Assembly (NCBI GenBank): GCA_937896665.1 | Contig: CALBNS010000106.1 | Location: forward strand, 1 to 27,753 | Source of the DNA: an uncultured Clostridia bacterium | GTDB lineage: Bacteria; Bacillota; Clostridia; Lachnospirales; Lachnospiraceae | Reading direction: 5' to 3' | DNA: 27,753 bases | In this document: positions 1 through 7,416 of the stretch, piece by piece | Position numbering within the stretch: position 1 is the first letter of the stretch | Layout: each line of letters starts with the position of its first letter | Notes under the pieces: model-generated | What the model saw: the letters and a program-made list of their open reading frames with translations, nothing else | Databases searched by the model: none | What the model was told of the DNA's origin: nothing | Program-made: the position numbers and the translations under genes

Positions 1-2
1 GT

Positions 3-212
3 ACAGAGTCCTTAGCTAAGGTGGATTCAGAAAATTTGGCTGAAAAGTTGTCTGAATATGCAAGAGAACATAAGCTTTCTGGAACGGCAATGGTTACAGA
101 CCAGAGCGGTAAAGTTAACTATAAAGATATTAAGGCTGGATTGTATCTGATTATGCAGAATAAGGAATCGGAGCAATATACATCGTTGAAGCCGTTTTTG
201 GGAGAATTATGA
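3..212 (+). pseudogene. Fragment of a pilin-like LPXTG surface protein (5' end outside window)
   Basis: The frame is open from the window edge (codons from position 3) to a TGA at 210-212, so this is the tail of a gene, or of a remnant, that starts to the left. The text has the pattern of SpaH/EbpB-type pilin N-terminal domains: a helix with LAEKLSEY, then GKVNYKDIKAGLYLI and YTSLKPFL. In intact family members the PFL stretch is followed by several hundred more residues, including Cna-B folds and an LPXTG anchor. Here the frame stops three residues later. Another frame at 211-258 reads a short EGTFTFSGE-like stretch, perhaps from the same broken gene. I infer a degraded surface-protein gene. 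The family call rests on a short stretch and is moderate. Confidence 0.45.
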
Positions 213-310
213 AGGAACATTTACTTTTTCCGGAGAGTGGATTTCAAATAAAGGATTGTGATTACAGAAAGAAAGTGGGCTGGTTCCGGGGTCAGTAACT
301 TATAAACAAT

Positions 311-329
311 GCCGCTCCAAAAGAGCGGC
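311..329 (-). terminator. Hairpin at the 3' end of the polyferredoxin operon
   Basis: GCCGCTC and GAGCGGC pair perfectly (7 bp) around a 5-nt loop, just past the stop codon of the minus-strand polyferredoxin gene. The T tract on the minus strand is weak (ATTGTTTAT), so it may be a poor intrinsic terminator or an mRNA-stabilising hairpin. Confidence 0.45.
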
Positions 330-332
330 AAA

Positions 333-1202
333 TCAATTGAGAGTACGCACTATGGTGCGTTTACGGTTACTATGATTTTGAAAAATATTGCCCATTTTTA
401 ATGCATTGACAGGACATGCAGAAATACACTTTCCGCATCTGATACATTCTGTGCTATTAGGAGTGATAGAAGGATCTACACACATATCACAAATGTTATG
501 ACAGGCTTTACAAGCAACACATTTCTTACTATCACATTCCATCTGAATAACTGAAATCTTATTAAATGGTGCATACAGAGCGCCTAATGGACATAGGTAT
601 TTACAGAATGGTCTTGAAATCAGTATTGAAAGTAAAACTACAATTGCAAGAATGCTTGCTTTCCATGCAAATCTATTACCAAGTACCACAAATAGTTTTG
701 TATCTGATAAAGAAAGTAAAATACCTGCGAGAGTTCCCGATGGACAAAGATATTTGCAGAAAACAGGTGTTAACTTAAAAACTATAGGCAAAATGATAAC
801 CATTACAATTAACACTATGTATTTTAACTTCCTGAGTAGTTTATCGCCCTTAAATGTTTTAATCTTTTTCGGAAAGGGTATCTTATGTAATAGATCCTGA
901 ATAAAGCCAAAGGGACAAATAAAACCACATATCAGTCTTCCCAAAAGTGTACCGAAAAAGAATATTAATCCTAATACATAGTAAGGAAATTTGAATTTAT
1001 ACGAGGAAAGAGTATTCTGTAGTGAACCAATGGGACATGCCCCTACCGCTCCGGGACAGGAATAACAGTTAAAGCCTGGTACACATACATTTTTGGTCTG
1101 TCCCTGATATATTTTGCCGGTAAAGAATCCTTTAATATTTGCGTTCTGTAATAAGGTTGCAATACCTTGTATTGCTCTTCTTTTTTTATTATCCAATTCC
1201 AA
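333..1202 (-). CDS. NapH-like membrane polyferredoxin (4Fe-4S binding protein)
   Basis: This 289-aa integral membrane iron-sulfur protein probably passes electrons across or along the cytoplasmic membrane. The N-terminal part has a Cys-rich segment (NCYSCPGAVGACPIGS). It is followed by hydrophobic helices that carry paired-Cys loops of the NapH/YccM kind (CGFICPFGF, CKYLCPSG, CKYLCPLGA). The C-terminus has two ferredoxin clusters: CVACKACHNIC and CIRCGKCISACP. The likely start is TTG at 1202, with GGAG four bases upstream. It overlaps the end of the CXXC miniprotein gene by 14 bases, which suggests translational coupling. It is the last gene of a three-gene minus-strand operon with a TlpA-like lipoprotein, so electron supply to an extracellular thiol protein is a reasonable inference. 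The natural substrate is unknown. Confidence 0.85.
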   Translation of the reverse strand: MELDNKKRRAIQGIATLLQNANIKGFFTGKIYQGQTKNVCVPGFNCYSCPGAVGACPIGSLQNTLSSYKFKFPYYVLGLIFFFGTLLGRLICGFICPFGFIQDLLHKIPFPKKIKTFKGDKLLRKLKYIVLIVMVIILPIVFKLTPVFCKYLCPSGTLAGILLSLSDTKLFVVLGNRFAWKASILAIVVLLSILISRPFCKYLCPLGALYAPFNKISVIQMECDSKKCVACKACHNICDMCVDPSITPNSTECIRCGKCISACPVNALKMGNIFQNHSNRKRTIVRTLN

Positions 1203-1326
1203 TGCACTCCAAACAAATTTTTACTGCCTTTGCAAGAACTGAACTATTCTGCCCTTGCGAAAGACCAACTACGATTAAGGTGCTTGATGCAACAAGTGCA
1301 ATCAAAGTGCCGTATTTTTTCTTCAC
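1189..1326 (-). CDS. CD1871A-family CXXC motif miniprotein (45 aa)
   Basis: This is a very small gene between the lipoprotein and polyferredoxin genes. Reading from GTG at 1326 it encodes 45 residues: a basic start (MKKKYG), one hydrophobic helix (about residues 7-22) and a C-terminal CLECIGIG ending with TAA at 1191-1189. The ICLECIGIG tail is the hallmark of the family annotated as CD1871A family CXXC motif-containing protein. AGAGGTAA lies eight bases before the GTG. It starts 11 bases after the lipoprotein stop and overlaps the next gene. The paired cysteines suggest a membrane-anchored thiol or metal relay between its two neighbours; that role is inferred from context. Its size makes it easy to miss. 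Confidence 0.85.
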   Translation of the reverse strand: MKKKYGTLIALVASSTLIVVGLSQGQNSSVLAKAVKICLECIGIG

Positions 1327-1337
1327 GTCAGTTACCT

Positions 1338-2459
1338 CTATTTCAAATATTTCTCTATCATTTCTTCCCAGTCAGAATAACTGTTTGCACCAATAATAGG
1401 CTCAGGAGAAAGAATGTTTCCTTTTGAATCTGCGAAAACAGTTGTTGGGAAATAATCTGTCATAAACTTTTCCAAATTTGAATCACATCGAACTACCGGA
1501 TAGCTGATATTGCAGTCTTTTAATATCTGTCTTGCATCATCATCCATGTCGGTAGAAGAGAACACTCCTATGATAAGTAATCCCTGATCTTTGTACTTTT
1601 CATATAACTTTTCTAGATCAGGCATTTCCCCTACACATGGTCCACACCATGGTTCCCAATAATTAACCATAACAACTTTTGCATTCTTGATAATATCATC
1701 AGTTACTGGATTTCCATCAATGTCTACAGTAGAAAATGTTAGTCTGCTTCCTGCATTTGAGAAAGAATTTGTAACAACATCAGAGCTGCCGGTTTTGGGT
1801 GATAAATCAATTGAAATATTTGATGAATATGTAATATCTATCATCTGTCTGCTACTTTCTTTGCCGTCGGAATAATATATGGTTTCAGATTCCAAAACAT
1901 AGCCACTAATAGGATCAAGAGTTATGTTGATATCTGCTTCTTTGCTCTCCCCGCTGATAAGTTCCACGCTCGCCACATATTTATTGTTTTCTTCTGTAAC
2001 AGAAACAAGTTTTGCATCTATATAACCAAAGCCATAGAGTGTTTCATTTATAATTGTGTAGATTTCTTCGGAACTAAAAGGAGATTTATCTGTTCCTCCA
2101 TTGCTTTGCATGTAGAGATAAGCATCATTCTTATCAGTCGAAAAATATAAATGTGTGAATTGATTATCCGGATAATCAGCAAGCTGATTTATATGGATAA
2201 TTTCCCCAGTTTTAAGATATTTTACAACTGTTGTGCCATTATCTAGATTCTTGTCCCCAGTTCCTTGATAAGTATATTTTGCTTCCACACCACCTTTATA
2301 TTCCAACATTTTAACCGGAGTAGACATCTCTTCTATTTTTTCAAGTGTCACGTCATCAATGGATGAATAAAAAGCAGTGATTGTTTCCTCTCTTGAACCA
2401 CAGCCAATTAATGATAGAACTAATAATACTGAAACTAAAAAAACAACCAATTTCTTCAT
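1338..2459 (-). CDS. TlpA-like thioredoxin-fold lipoprotein
   Basis: This 373-aa lipoprotein starts at ATG 2459, which has GGAAAGG about 11 bases upstream; an upstream in-frame ATG at 2480 lacks this support. Residues 1-20 form a lipoprotein signal ending in the lipobox LIGC, with Cys20 as the lipidated residue. Residues of about 25-250 form a poorly recognised extracellular domain rich in beta-like segments. The C-terminal third is a thioredoxin fold of TlpA/ResA type with the active site WCGPC, followed by a cis-Pro region near YFPTT. It should act outside the membrane as a thiol-disulfide oxidoreductase. It is the first gene of the operon with the CXXC miniprotein and the polyferredoxin, so the likely electron path is polyferredoxin to miniprotein to this protein (inference). 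Confidence 0.88.
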   Translation of the reverse strand: MKKLVVFLVSVLLVLSLIGCGSREETITAFYSSIDDVTLEKIEEMSTPVKMLEYKGGVEAKYTYQGTGDKNLDNGTTVVKYLKTGEIIHINQLADYPDNQFTHLYFSTDKNDAYLYMQSNGGTDKSPFSSEEIYTIINETLYGFGYIDAKLVSVTEENNKYVASVELISGESKEADINITLDPISGYVLESETIYYSDGKESSRQMIDITYSSNISIDLSPKTGSSDVVTNSFSNAGSRLTFSTVDIDGNPVTDDIIKNAKVVMVNYWEPWCGPCVGEMPDLEKLYEKYKDQGLLIIGVFSSTDMDDDARQILKDCNISYPVVRCDSNLEKFMTDYFPTTVFADSKGNILSPEPIIGANSYSDWEEMIEKYLK

Positions 2460-2512
2460 ATATATGTTTTCCTTTCCCATTTATGTCTATACTATACAAT
2501 ATGTCATGTTAA

Positions 2513-3091
2513 ATCTCTGTAAAGAAATATATAATTTTGGATATTATCATGGGAGATTTGGATGGAATTGAAGCAGCTAAAAAATTGAGGCAATATGGCT
2601 ATGAAGGAATCATTTTGTTTTTGACTTCCAATAAAGACTATGCTTTAGATTCATTTTGTGCAGAACCGTTAAATTATATCCTTAAAGAAGAGGGAGAAAG
2701 CCAATTAGAAAAGAGTTTGTTAAAGGCTATAAAACGAATAGAGAAGGAAAAAGGGGATAGGTTAATCATAGAGGGAAAGCCTTTTAACAAAATGATTGAT
2801 CTTGATGATATTTTTTACATAGAAAGTGTGAGCAAAAAAACAGTCTTGCATAAAGTGAATGGAGAAAAAGAAGTAACGAATTGTTCGTTAAAAATGTTGC
2901 ATGAAAAGGTCGAAGAAAAAGGCTTTATACGTTGCCATAAATCTTATATCGTCAATATACAGTATTTTCAGGGATTTAATCGCTCGACATGTAAGCTACA
3001 AAATGGGGAAGAAGTTTCTATAGGGAGGCAGTATTTGAAAGAATTTCGAAGCCGAATATTAGATGAGTCATTTTCAGGTATTACTATTTAA
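2513..3091 (+). pseudogene. 5'-truncated LytTR-family response regulator
   Basis: The frame is open from just after a TAA at 2510-2512. It reads KKYIILDIIMGDLDGIEAAKK, the third beta strand and following loop of a receiver domain, including the Asp that would be phosphorylated. Roughly the first 50 residues of a receiver, with the acidic pocket, are absent. The rest is intact: the end of the receiver, a linker, and a full LytTR DNA-binding domain (from about IDLDDIFYIES through CHKSYIVN to GRQYLKEF). The best available starts (TTG 2537, ATG 2549) lack a ribosome site. I infer a remnant whose 5' end was deleted, abutting the redox operon promoter. Expression of a free LytTR domain is possible but unproven. 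Confidence 0.75.
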
Positions 3092-3102
3092 GATGCCATT
3101 GA

Positions 3103-3312
3103 ATGAGCTACCATACATTGGACACAGTTGAATATGATTATCCGAAATTTCATTTATCAATGGATTGCTTTATCTGTCAGATTCGATCAGGAGACTTAGT
3201 ATTAAAGGAGCACGAGGCAGCTACATAGTTTACCAAAGACACTTTGTATGTTCTACAAAAAACTTATGGTTTTATGATCCATCCAGAAAATGATAATCAA
3301 AAATCGAAATGA
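3103..3312 (+). pseudogene. C-terminal remnant of a NUDIX (MutT/8-oxo-dGTPase) gene
   Basis: One frame reads TVEYDYPKFHLSMDCFIC, then GDLVLKEHEAAT, an in-frame TAG (3226-3228), and FTKDTLY. This matches the C-terminal half of small NUDIX (deoxy)nucleoside triphosphate pyrophosphohydrolases, where EHEAA is normally followed by a Trp-Leu-Thr-Lys segment. TAG therefore sits where TGG (Trp) is expected. The NUDIX box itself is missing upstream. The fragment cannot encode an active enzyme. Beyond about 3255 the similarity fades, and the rest up to 3452 is AT-rich with nothing I recognise. Confidence 0.7.
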
Positions 3313-3452
3313 TCTTGCATTATGGCATACATAAATAATATTTATATCCCAAGTCGCTGATTGACAGAAAATCTATTTTTGAGTAAAATCATAATTTGTG
3401 ATTTATACAACAAATATATTTGAAATTTAATGAAAAATACTTCAAAAATTGA

Positions 3453-3481
3453 TTGAAAAAACGGAATTTATCACATATACT
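3453..3481 (+). promoter_or_regulatory. SigA-type promoter for the RloAB operon
   Basis: TTGAAA (3453-3458) and TATACT (3476-3481) are separated by 17 bases, 29 bases before the ATG of the ATPase gene. The gene has a strong ribosome site (TAGGAGGTG). This indicates that the defence pair is transcribed independently of the pseudogenes upstream. Confidence 0.65.
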
Positions 3482-3509
3482 ATTATCGTAGAGATAGGAG
3501 GTGTAAACA

Positions 3510-4853
3510 ATGTTGATTAGATTTGCCGTTGAGAACTACAATTCATTTAAAGAACAGCAAGTATTTAGCATGGTAGCAGGAAAACAAACAAGGCATTCCT
3601 CTCACTGTTTTACTGTGGACGGAAAACGTTTGTTAAAGAGTAGTTTCTTCTTTGGCGCAAACGCTTCAGGAAAATCAAATTTTGTGCGTGCATTGGATTT
3701 TATGCGTCGAGTAACTATAATGGGATCAAGAGCAATGCGATATGATGATCGCTTTTTCCGTATTGATCCAGTGTGCAAAGAAAAACCAGGTGTTTTTCAA
3801 ATTGACTTTGTTGCTGAGCAGACAATTTTTTCATATGGTTTTGCGATTAACTACTTGACACACGAGTTTTGTGCTGAATGGCTTTACCGAATAGATTCTT
3901 CGGAGAAAGAAACTTGTATTTTTGAGCGAGAACCCGGAAAGCAAATTATAACAGATTTGCGACTGAATAAGAAGTCTGAACTGCGATTCAATATTTACTG
4001 CGAAGATTTAAAAGTAGACGAACTGCTTTTGAATGAAGTTGGAAACAAGAACATCGATGAGGATTCTGACCTACATGATTTTATTGTTGCGTACGAATGG
4101 TTCAAAAACCTTATTGTTGTATATCCTGACTCTCATGCTCATAATAAAAATGATTTTTTCTTGAATCCGGCATCAAATACTGATTCTATGGTTGATATGC
4201 TTAGAGTTTTTGATACTGGGATAGAAGAAATCAAAAAAGGAAAACAATTGGCAGAAAAAGCCTTTTCCTTCCTGCCTGACGAGGTAAAAAAGGAAGTTTT
4301 GAACGATTTAGAACAAACCATGAGAAGTAAACTTCAAGATGGAGCTCACTGCAAAATTGAAATTGGTGATTATCAGTTTGAAATTTCCATCGAGGATGGA
4401 GAAATTATTGCTGAGAAAATCATGCTGGATCATGGAAACCCAGCAGAATTGTTTGAACTTTCTGATGAATCAGACGGTACAAAACGTTTGTTTGACCTAA
4501 TTCCGTTGTACGAATTTGGACAAAAAGGGAAAATAATTGTTGTTGACGAACTTGATCGAAGTTTTCACTCAAAGCTTACTGGGGAATATATCAGACGCTT
4601 TTTCGAAATTACAAAGGAAAAGACATGCCAATTGATTTGCACAACCCATGATCTTAATCTAATGGATTTAAGAATCCTTCGTCAAGATGAGATTTGGTTT
4701 GTTGAACGTGAAAAAGATCACAGCTCAAGAATATATTCGTTGAGTGATTACAAACAGAGATTTGATAAGAATATATTAAATGACTACCTGATTGGAAGAT
4801 ATGGTGCTATACCTTGTTTTCAAGACAACGAATGGCAGGTGGATAGTGAATGA
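3510..4853 (+). CDS. rloA: RloA/AbiLi-like AAA (ABC-type) ATPase, anti-phage module
   Basis: This 447-aa ATPase of the AAA_21/RloA group has an SMC/ABC-like N-terminus (FAVENYNSFKE) and a Walker A at residues 49-57 (GANASGKSN). It has an LSDESDGTKRLFDL signature-like segment and a Walker B around residues 339-345 (IIVVDELDR), then a switch His in TTHD. The C-terminus has the family-typical SLSDYKQRF and GRYGAIP. The family forms two-gene systems with RloB (AbiLi/AbiLii of lactococcal AbiL; rloA/rloB in Campylobacter restriction loci) and is linked to abortive infection. The ATG has a GGAGG site seven bases upstream. The stop overlaps the ATG of the partner gene (ATGA), indicating translational coupling. 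Residue motifs look complete, so the gene is probably functional. Confidence 0.88.
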   Translation: MLIRFAVENYNSFKEQQVFSMVAGKQTRHSSHCFTVDGKRLLKSSFFFGANASGKSNFVRALDFMRRVTIMGSRAMRYDDRFFRIDPVCKEKPGVFQIDFVAEQTIFSYGFAINYLTHEFCAEWLYRIDSSEKETCIFEREPGKQIITDLRLNKKSELRFNIYCEDLKVDELLLNEVGNKNIDEDSDLHDFIVAYEWFKNLIVVYPDSHAHNKNDFFLNPASNTDSMVDMLRVFDTGIEEIKKGKQLAEKAFSFLPDEVKKEVLNDLEQTMRSKLQDGAHCKIEIGDYQFEISIEDGEIIAEKIMLDHGNPAELFELSDESDGTKRLFDLIPLYEFGQKGKIIVVDELDRSFHSKLTGEYIRRFFEITKEKTCQLICTTHDLNLMDLRILRQDEIWFVEREKDHSSRIYSLSDYKQRFDKNILNDYLIGRYGAIPCFQDNEWQVDSE

Positions 4854-5707
4854 GTTTACCTTATCGGCTGGGGAGTAGGTCACTGTTTGTCCGTGCTCAC
4901 GAGGATTCCATAGAGCCAAAGCGTGTCGTTTTTCTCTCTACAGAGGGAACGAAGACAGAAGTGCACTATTTCAATTTTATTGAAAAATACAGGGAGCAGC
5001 TGGGGATTGACGCAATAGTTCATATTGAGATATTGAAGAGATACGATACCAACAGTGATCCAGAAAACGTATTGGAATTGTTGGAGGAATATGTCCAATT
5101 TAGGGAAAATAAGATGTTTGAAAAGGTAATTGACTCGCTTAGTTTGAAAAACTATTCGACAGAGTTTATAAGATCTTATTTAGAAAGTCCTTCCAGCCTT
5201 TCTCAAAAAGAATGTAATAAATTTCAAGCAGTTTTACAAGAAGAGCATATTGACCTTCTGTATCTTGACTTTCTTAGCAAGTATCATGGAGAAGATGATG
5301 CGTTTGGTATTGTCATAGACAGAGATTGTGGTAGCCATTCCGTTGAACAGATGAATAGTGTTGTGGGAAAGTGCAAGGAGAAGAATTATTTGTGCTATAT
5401 TACAAATCCTTGCATCGAATTTTGGCAACTGTTACATGTCTCGGATGTTGCATTGGAATACTCGGAATCGCTGGAAGATATTCTTAGGAATAAATTGGAT
5501 GAAAAGAAAAATTCTTTTGTCAGCAATTTACTATATGAGAAAACAGGACAGAGGAAAGCAATTCAAGTCAAAACTTTTGAAAAGTTTTATTTGCCTAATA
5601 TAGACTTGGCAATAGAACGAGCAAAGGGGTTTGCACCAAGCGATCAACTGTTAGAAAAAATAGGATCAAACTTATGGGAACTGATTGAACTTTTACGGGG
5701 AAAATAG
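4850..5707 (+). CDS. rloB: RloB/AbiLii-like TOPRIM-type effector
   Basis: This 285-aa protein matches the RloB family. It has the N-terminal VVFLSTEGTKTE (Glu32 region), an acidic pair in VIDRDCGSHS near residue 156, and NPCIEFWQLLH, the family signature NPCxExWxLLH. These acidic positions resemble the Glu and DxD metal sites of TOPRIM nucleases, so a nuclease role is the usual proposal. The start codon overlaps the stop of the ATPase gene by four bases, and a rho-independent terminator follows. The RloA-like partner is expected to sense infection and license this subunit. The family match is clear. The biochemical role is inferred from homology and has not been shown by anything in this sequence. 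Confidence 0.85.
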   Translation: MSLPYRLGSRSLFVRAHEDSIEPKRVVFLSTEGTKTEVHYFNFIEKYREQLGIDAIVHIEILKRYDTNSDPENVLELLEEYVQFRENKMFEKVIDSLSLKNYSTEFIRSYLESPSSLSQKECNKFQAVLQEEHIDLLYLDFLSKYHGEDDAFGIVIDRDCGSHSVEQMNSVVGKCKEKNYLCYITNPCIEFWQLLHVSDVALEYSESLEDILRNKLDEKKNSFVSNLLYEKTGQRKAIQVKTFEKFYLPNIDLAIERAKGFAPSDQLLEKIGSNLWELIELLRGK

Positions 5708-5718
5708 CAGTATAGAAA

Positions 5719-5766
5719 GCCGTCTGTACGGGCATAAAAATGTTCATACAGGCGGTTTTTCTTTCC
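5719..5766 (+). terminator. Intrinsic terminator after RloAB
   Basis: GCCGTCTGTA (5719-5728) pairs with TACAGGCGGT (5747-5756), including two G-U pairs, around an AT-rich loop. A T run with a single C break (TTTTTCTTT) follows directly. It starts 11 bases after the stop codon of the RloB-like gene. Confidence 0.85.
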
Positions 5767-6533
5767 TTTATCTTATTGGATCAACAGACAGCTCTATGTT
5801 TGCGATAATTCCTAATCTTAGAGAGAAACAAAAAACAAAGCACAGCACGAACTGCTGCTACATGGAAGTCAAAAATGGTAATTTGTAGTGAATATCATTC
5901 AGAATAATTAAATATAAATGCAAGGGTTATATGTTTTCTTTTGTCGAGAGAAAATTAAAGGTTTGGAGTTATACATCATTGGCTTTAGTCCTTTTATTTA
6001 ATCCACATTAAGTATGATATTAGTGTAACTAGAAAAATTCTGCTTAGGGCAGCTTCACCATATAAGGATATACTATGTGCAACGAGTAGTTATTGAAGCA
6101 AAGTATTGTGTAATTTTAGATGTAATTATTACGGTGCGTATATAATCAGATGAATTAAAAATAGATAGAATAGTGGTTTGTAAAATGGTAAAAGAATAGC
6201 AGAAATGTAAAACGAAAAAAAGGCATCATATCAGTTCACAATACTATTTAAATCAATAAAAAGTAATAAAACGTGTTACAATATTGTTAATAATTTCATG
6301 GGTAGTCTCTGACTTGCTCTGATTCGCTGTCACAAACCTACGCATTTGCTTGTTATTGTATTTTTAAGCTTTTCAGGGTCTAGGTCTCTAAAACTTAATC
6401 TATCATTTTCGGAATCCCTGATGATACTCAGGAAGCCTATATATTCGCTTCTTTTCATCCCTTCTGCACAAGGGACTGCTACAAGATGGGCAAATGCTAT
6501 CTTCCTCACTGTTAACTAAAAATGTTCTCTGTA
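5767..6533. other. Gene-poor AT-rich region between RloAB and the two-component system
   Basis: Stops are dense in all frames and I can support no complete gene. The stretch is AT-rich, with short palindromes such as ACAATATTGT near 6280. The only coding-like feature is a short minus-strand frame at 6330-6509, listed separately. It most likely represents decayed DNA left by past insertions and deletions. Confidence 0.5.
6330..6509 (-). other. Possible 59-codon minus-strand frame, perhaps a remnant
   Basis: From GTG at 6509 a frame stays open for 59 codons, with a protein-like composition (for example SEYIGFLSIIRDSEND and FRDLDPEKLKN). A different frame of the same DNA reads ICPSCSSPLC, like half of a zinc ribbon. 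Neither frame has a convincing ribosome site or a family I can name. It could be frameshifted debris of a mobile-element gene or simply chance. Confidence 0.2.
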
Positions 6534-6562
6534 TTGTTTTCTAAGGTGTATGTTGATATAAT
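6534..6562 (+). promoter_or_regulatory. Promoter of the two-component operon
   Basis: TTGTTT (6534-6539) and the consensus TATAAT (6557-6562) are spaced by 17 bases. The predicted start of transcription falls in the palindrome at 6563-6583, leaving a leader of about 170 bases before the response-regulator ATG. Confidence 0.6.
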
Positions 6563-6583
6563 AATCATGTTTTTAACATGATT
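6563..6583. promoter_or_regulatory. Perfect palindrome at the predicted transcription start (candidate operator)
   Basis: AATCATGT and ACATGATT form an 8-bp perfect inverted repeat around TTTTA. It lies immediately after the -10 box, where a bound repressor or the phosphorylated response regulator could control the operon. OmpR-family regulators usually bind direct repeats, so a different regulator or an RNA hairpin at the 5' end is also possible. Confidence 0.45.
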
Positions 6584-6741
6584 CCAGGATGTCGGCTCGC
6601 CAAAGCAGAAATCCTGTGCTCTCTTTCAATGGTCTAAAGACATTATATTGGTTAAACAAGTGACAAACAATCAAGTTAATTGGAGTTCATGCTGAGAGAG
6701 CCGTAAAAATAATATACTTAATTTTTTGAAAGGGTGGGTTT

Positions 6742-7416
6742 ATGAGAATCCTTATTATCGAGGATGAATATGAGCTTTGCGAATCTATGGCCGAAGGGCT
6801 TAAATCAGATGGATATGAAATTGATACATGTAATGACGGTAAGGAAGGCTTAGAATTCCTTCTCTCTGCTGAATACGATCTTGTTTTACTAGACCTAAAT
6901 TTACCTGGTATAGATGGTATGGATATCCTAAAAGAATTGCGTAAGGATAATCAGGACACTCCGATACTTATTCTGTCTGCAAGGATATCACTGTCTGATA
7001 AAATACAGGGGTTGGATGAAGGTGCAAATGACTATCTAACTAAACCTTTTCATTTTGAAGAACTTGAGGCAAGAATTCGCAGTCTTACAAGAAGAAAATT
7101 TGTTCAACAAAATACTATTCTAAAGATGGATGATATTGAATTTGATACCCAATCAAGAAGAACTTATATAAAAGGAAATGAAGTACAGCTTACCAGGAAA
7201 GAAATAGGTATATTGGAATACCTCTTGCTTCACCAGGGACAACTTGTAAGTCAGGAAGAGTTAATTGAACATGTTTGGGACATGAATGCCAATGAGCTAA
7301 GCTCGTCCATTAGAGTTCATATGTCTTCATTAAGAAAGAAACTAAAAAATGAACTTTCCTATAATCCTATACAGAACAAGATAGGTCAAGGGTATATAAT
7401 TGGAGGCAATAAATGA
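6742..7416 (+). CDS. OmpR/PhoB-family response regulator
   Basis: This 224-aa regulator has a receiver domain at residues 1-115: acidic pocket Glu7-Asp8, phospho-acceptor Asp51 in LLDLNLPG, Ser79 at the usual Thr/Ser switch position and Lys101 in LTKPF. A winged-helix DNA-binding domain follows at about 125-222, with LTRKEIGILEYLL and the recognition region SSSIRVHMSSLRKKL. AAAGGGTGG lies a few bases before the ATG. Its stop overlaps the ATG of the sensor kinase, the usual cognate arrangement. All catalytic residues look intact. No transporter or resistance gene stands next to the pair, so the stimulus and regulon cannot be read from context. Confidence 0.93.
   Translation: MRILIIEDEYELCESMAEGLKSDGYEIDTCNDGKEGLEFLLSAEYDLVLLDLNLPGIDGMDILKELRKDNQDTPILILSARISLSDKIQGLDEGANDYLTKPFHFEELEARIRSLTRRKFVQQNTILKMDDIEFDTQSRRTYIKGNEVQLTRKEIGILEYLLLHQGQLVSQEELIEHVWDMNANELSSSIRVHMSSLRKKLKNELSYNPIQNKIGQGYIIGGNK

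Noticed and set aside
6330..6509. Zinc-ribbon transposon protein on the minus strand
   Set aside because: Only a CPSC-like half motif in a different frame from the longest open stretch; too weak to call a family.
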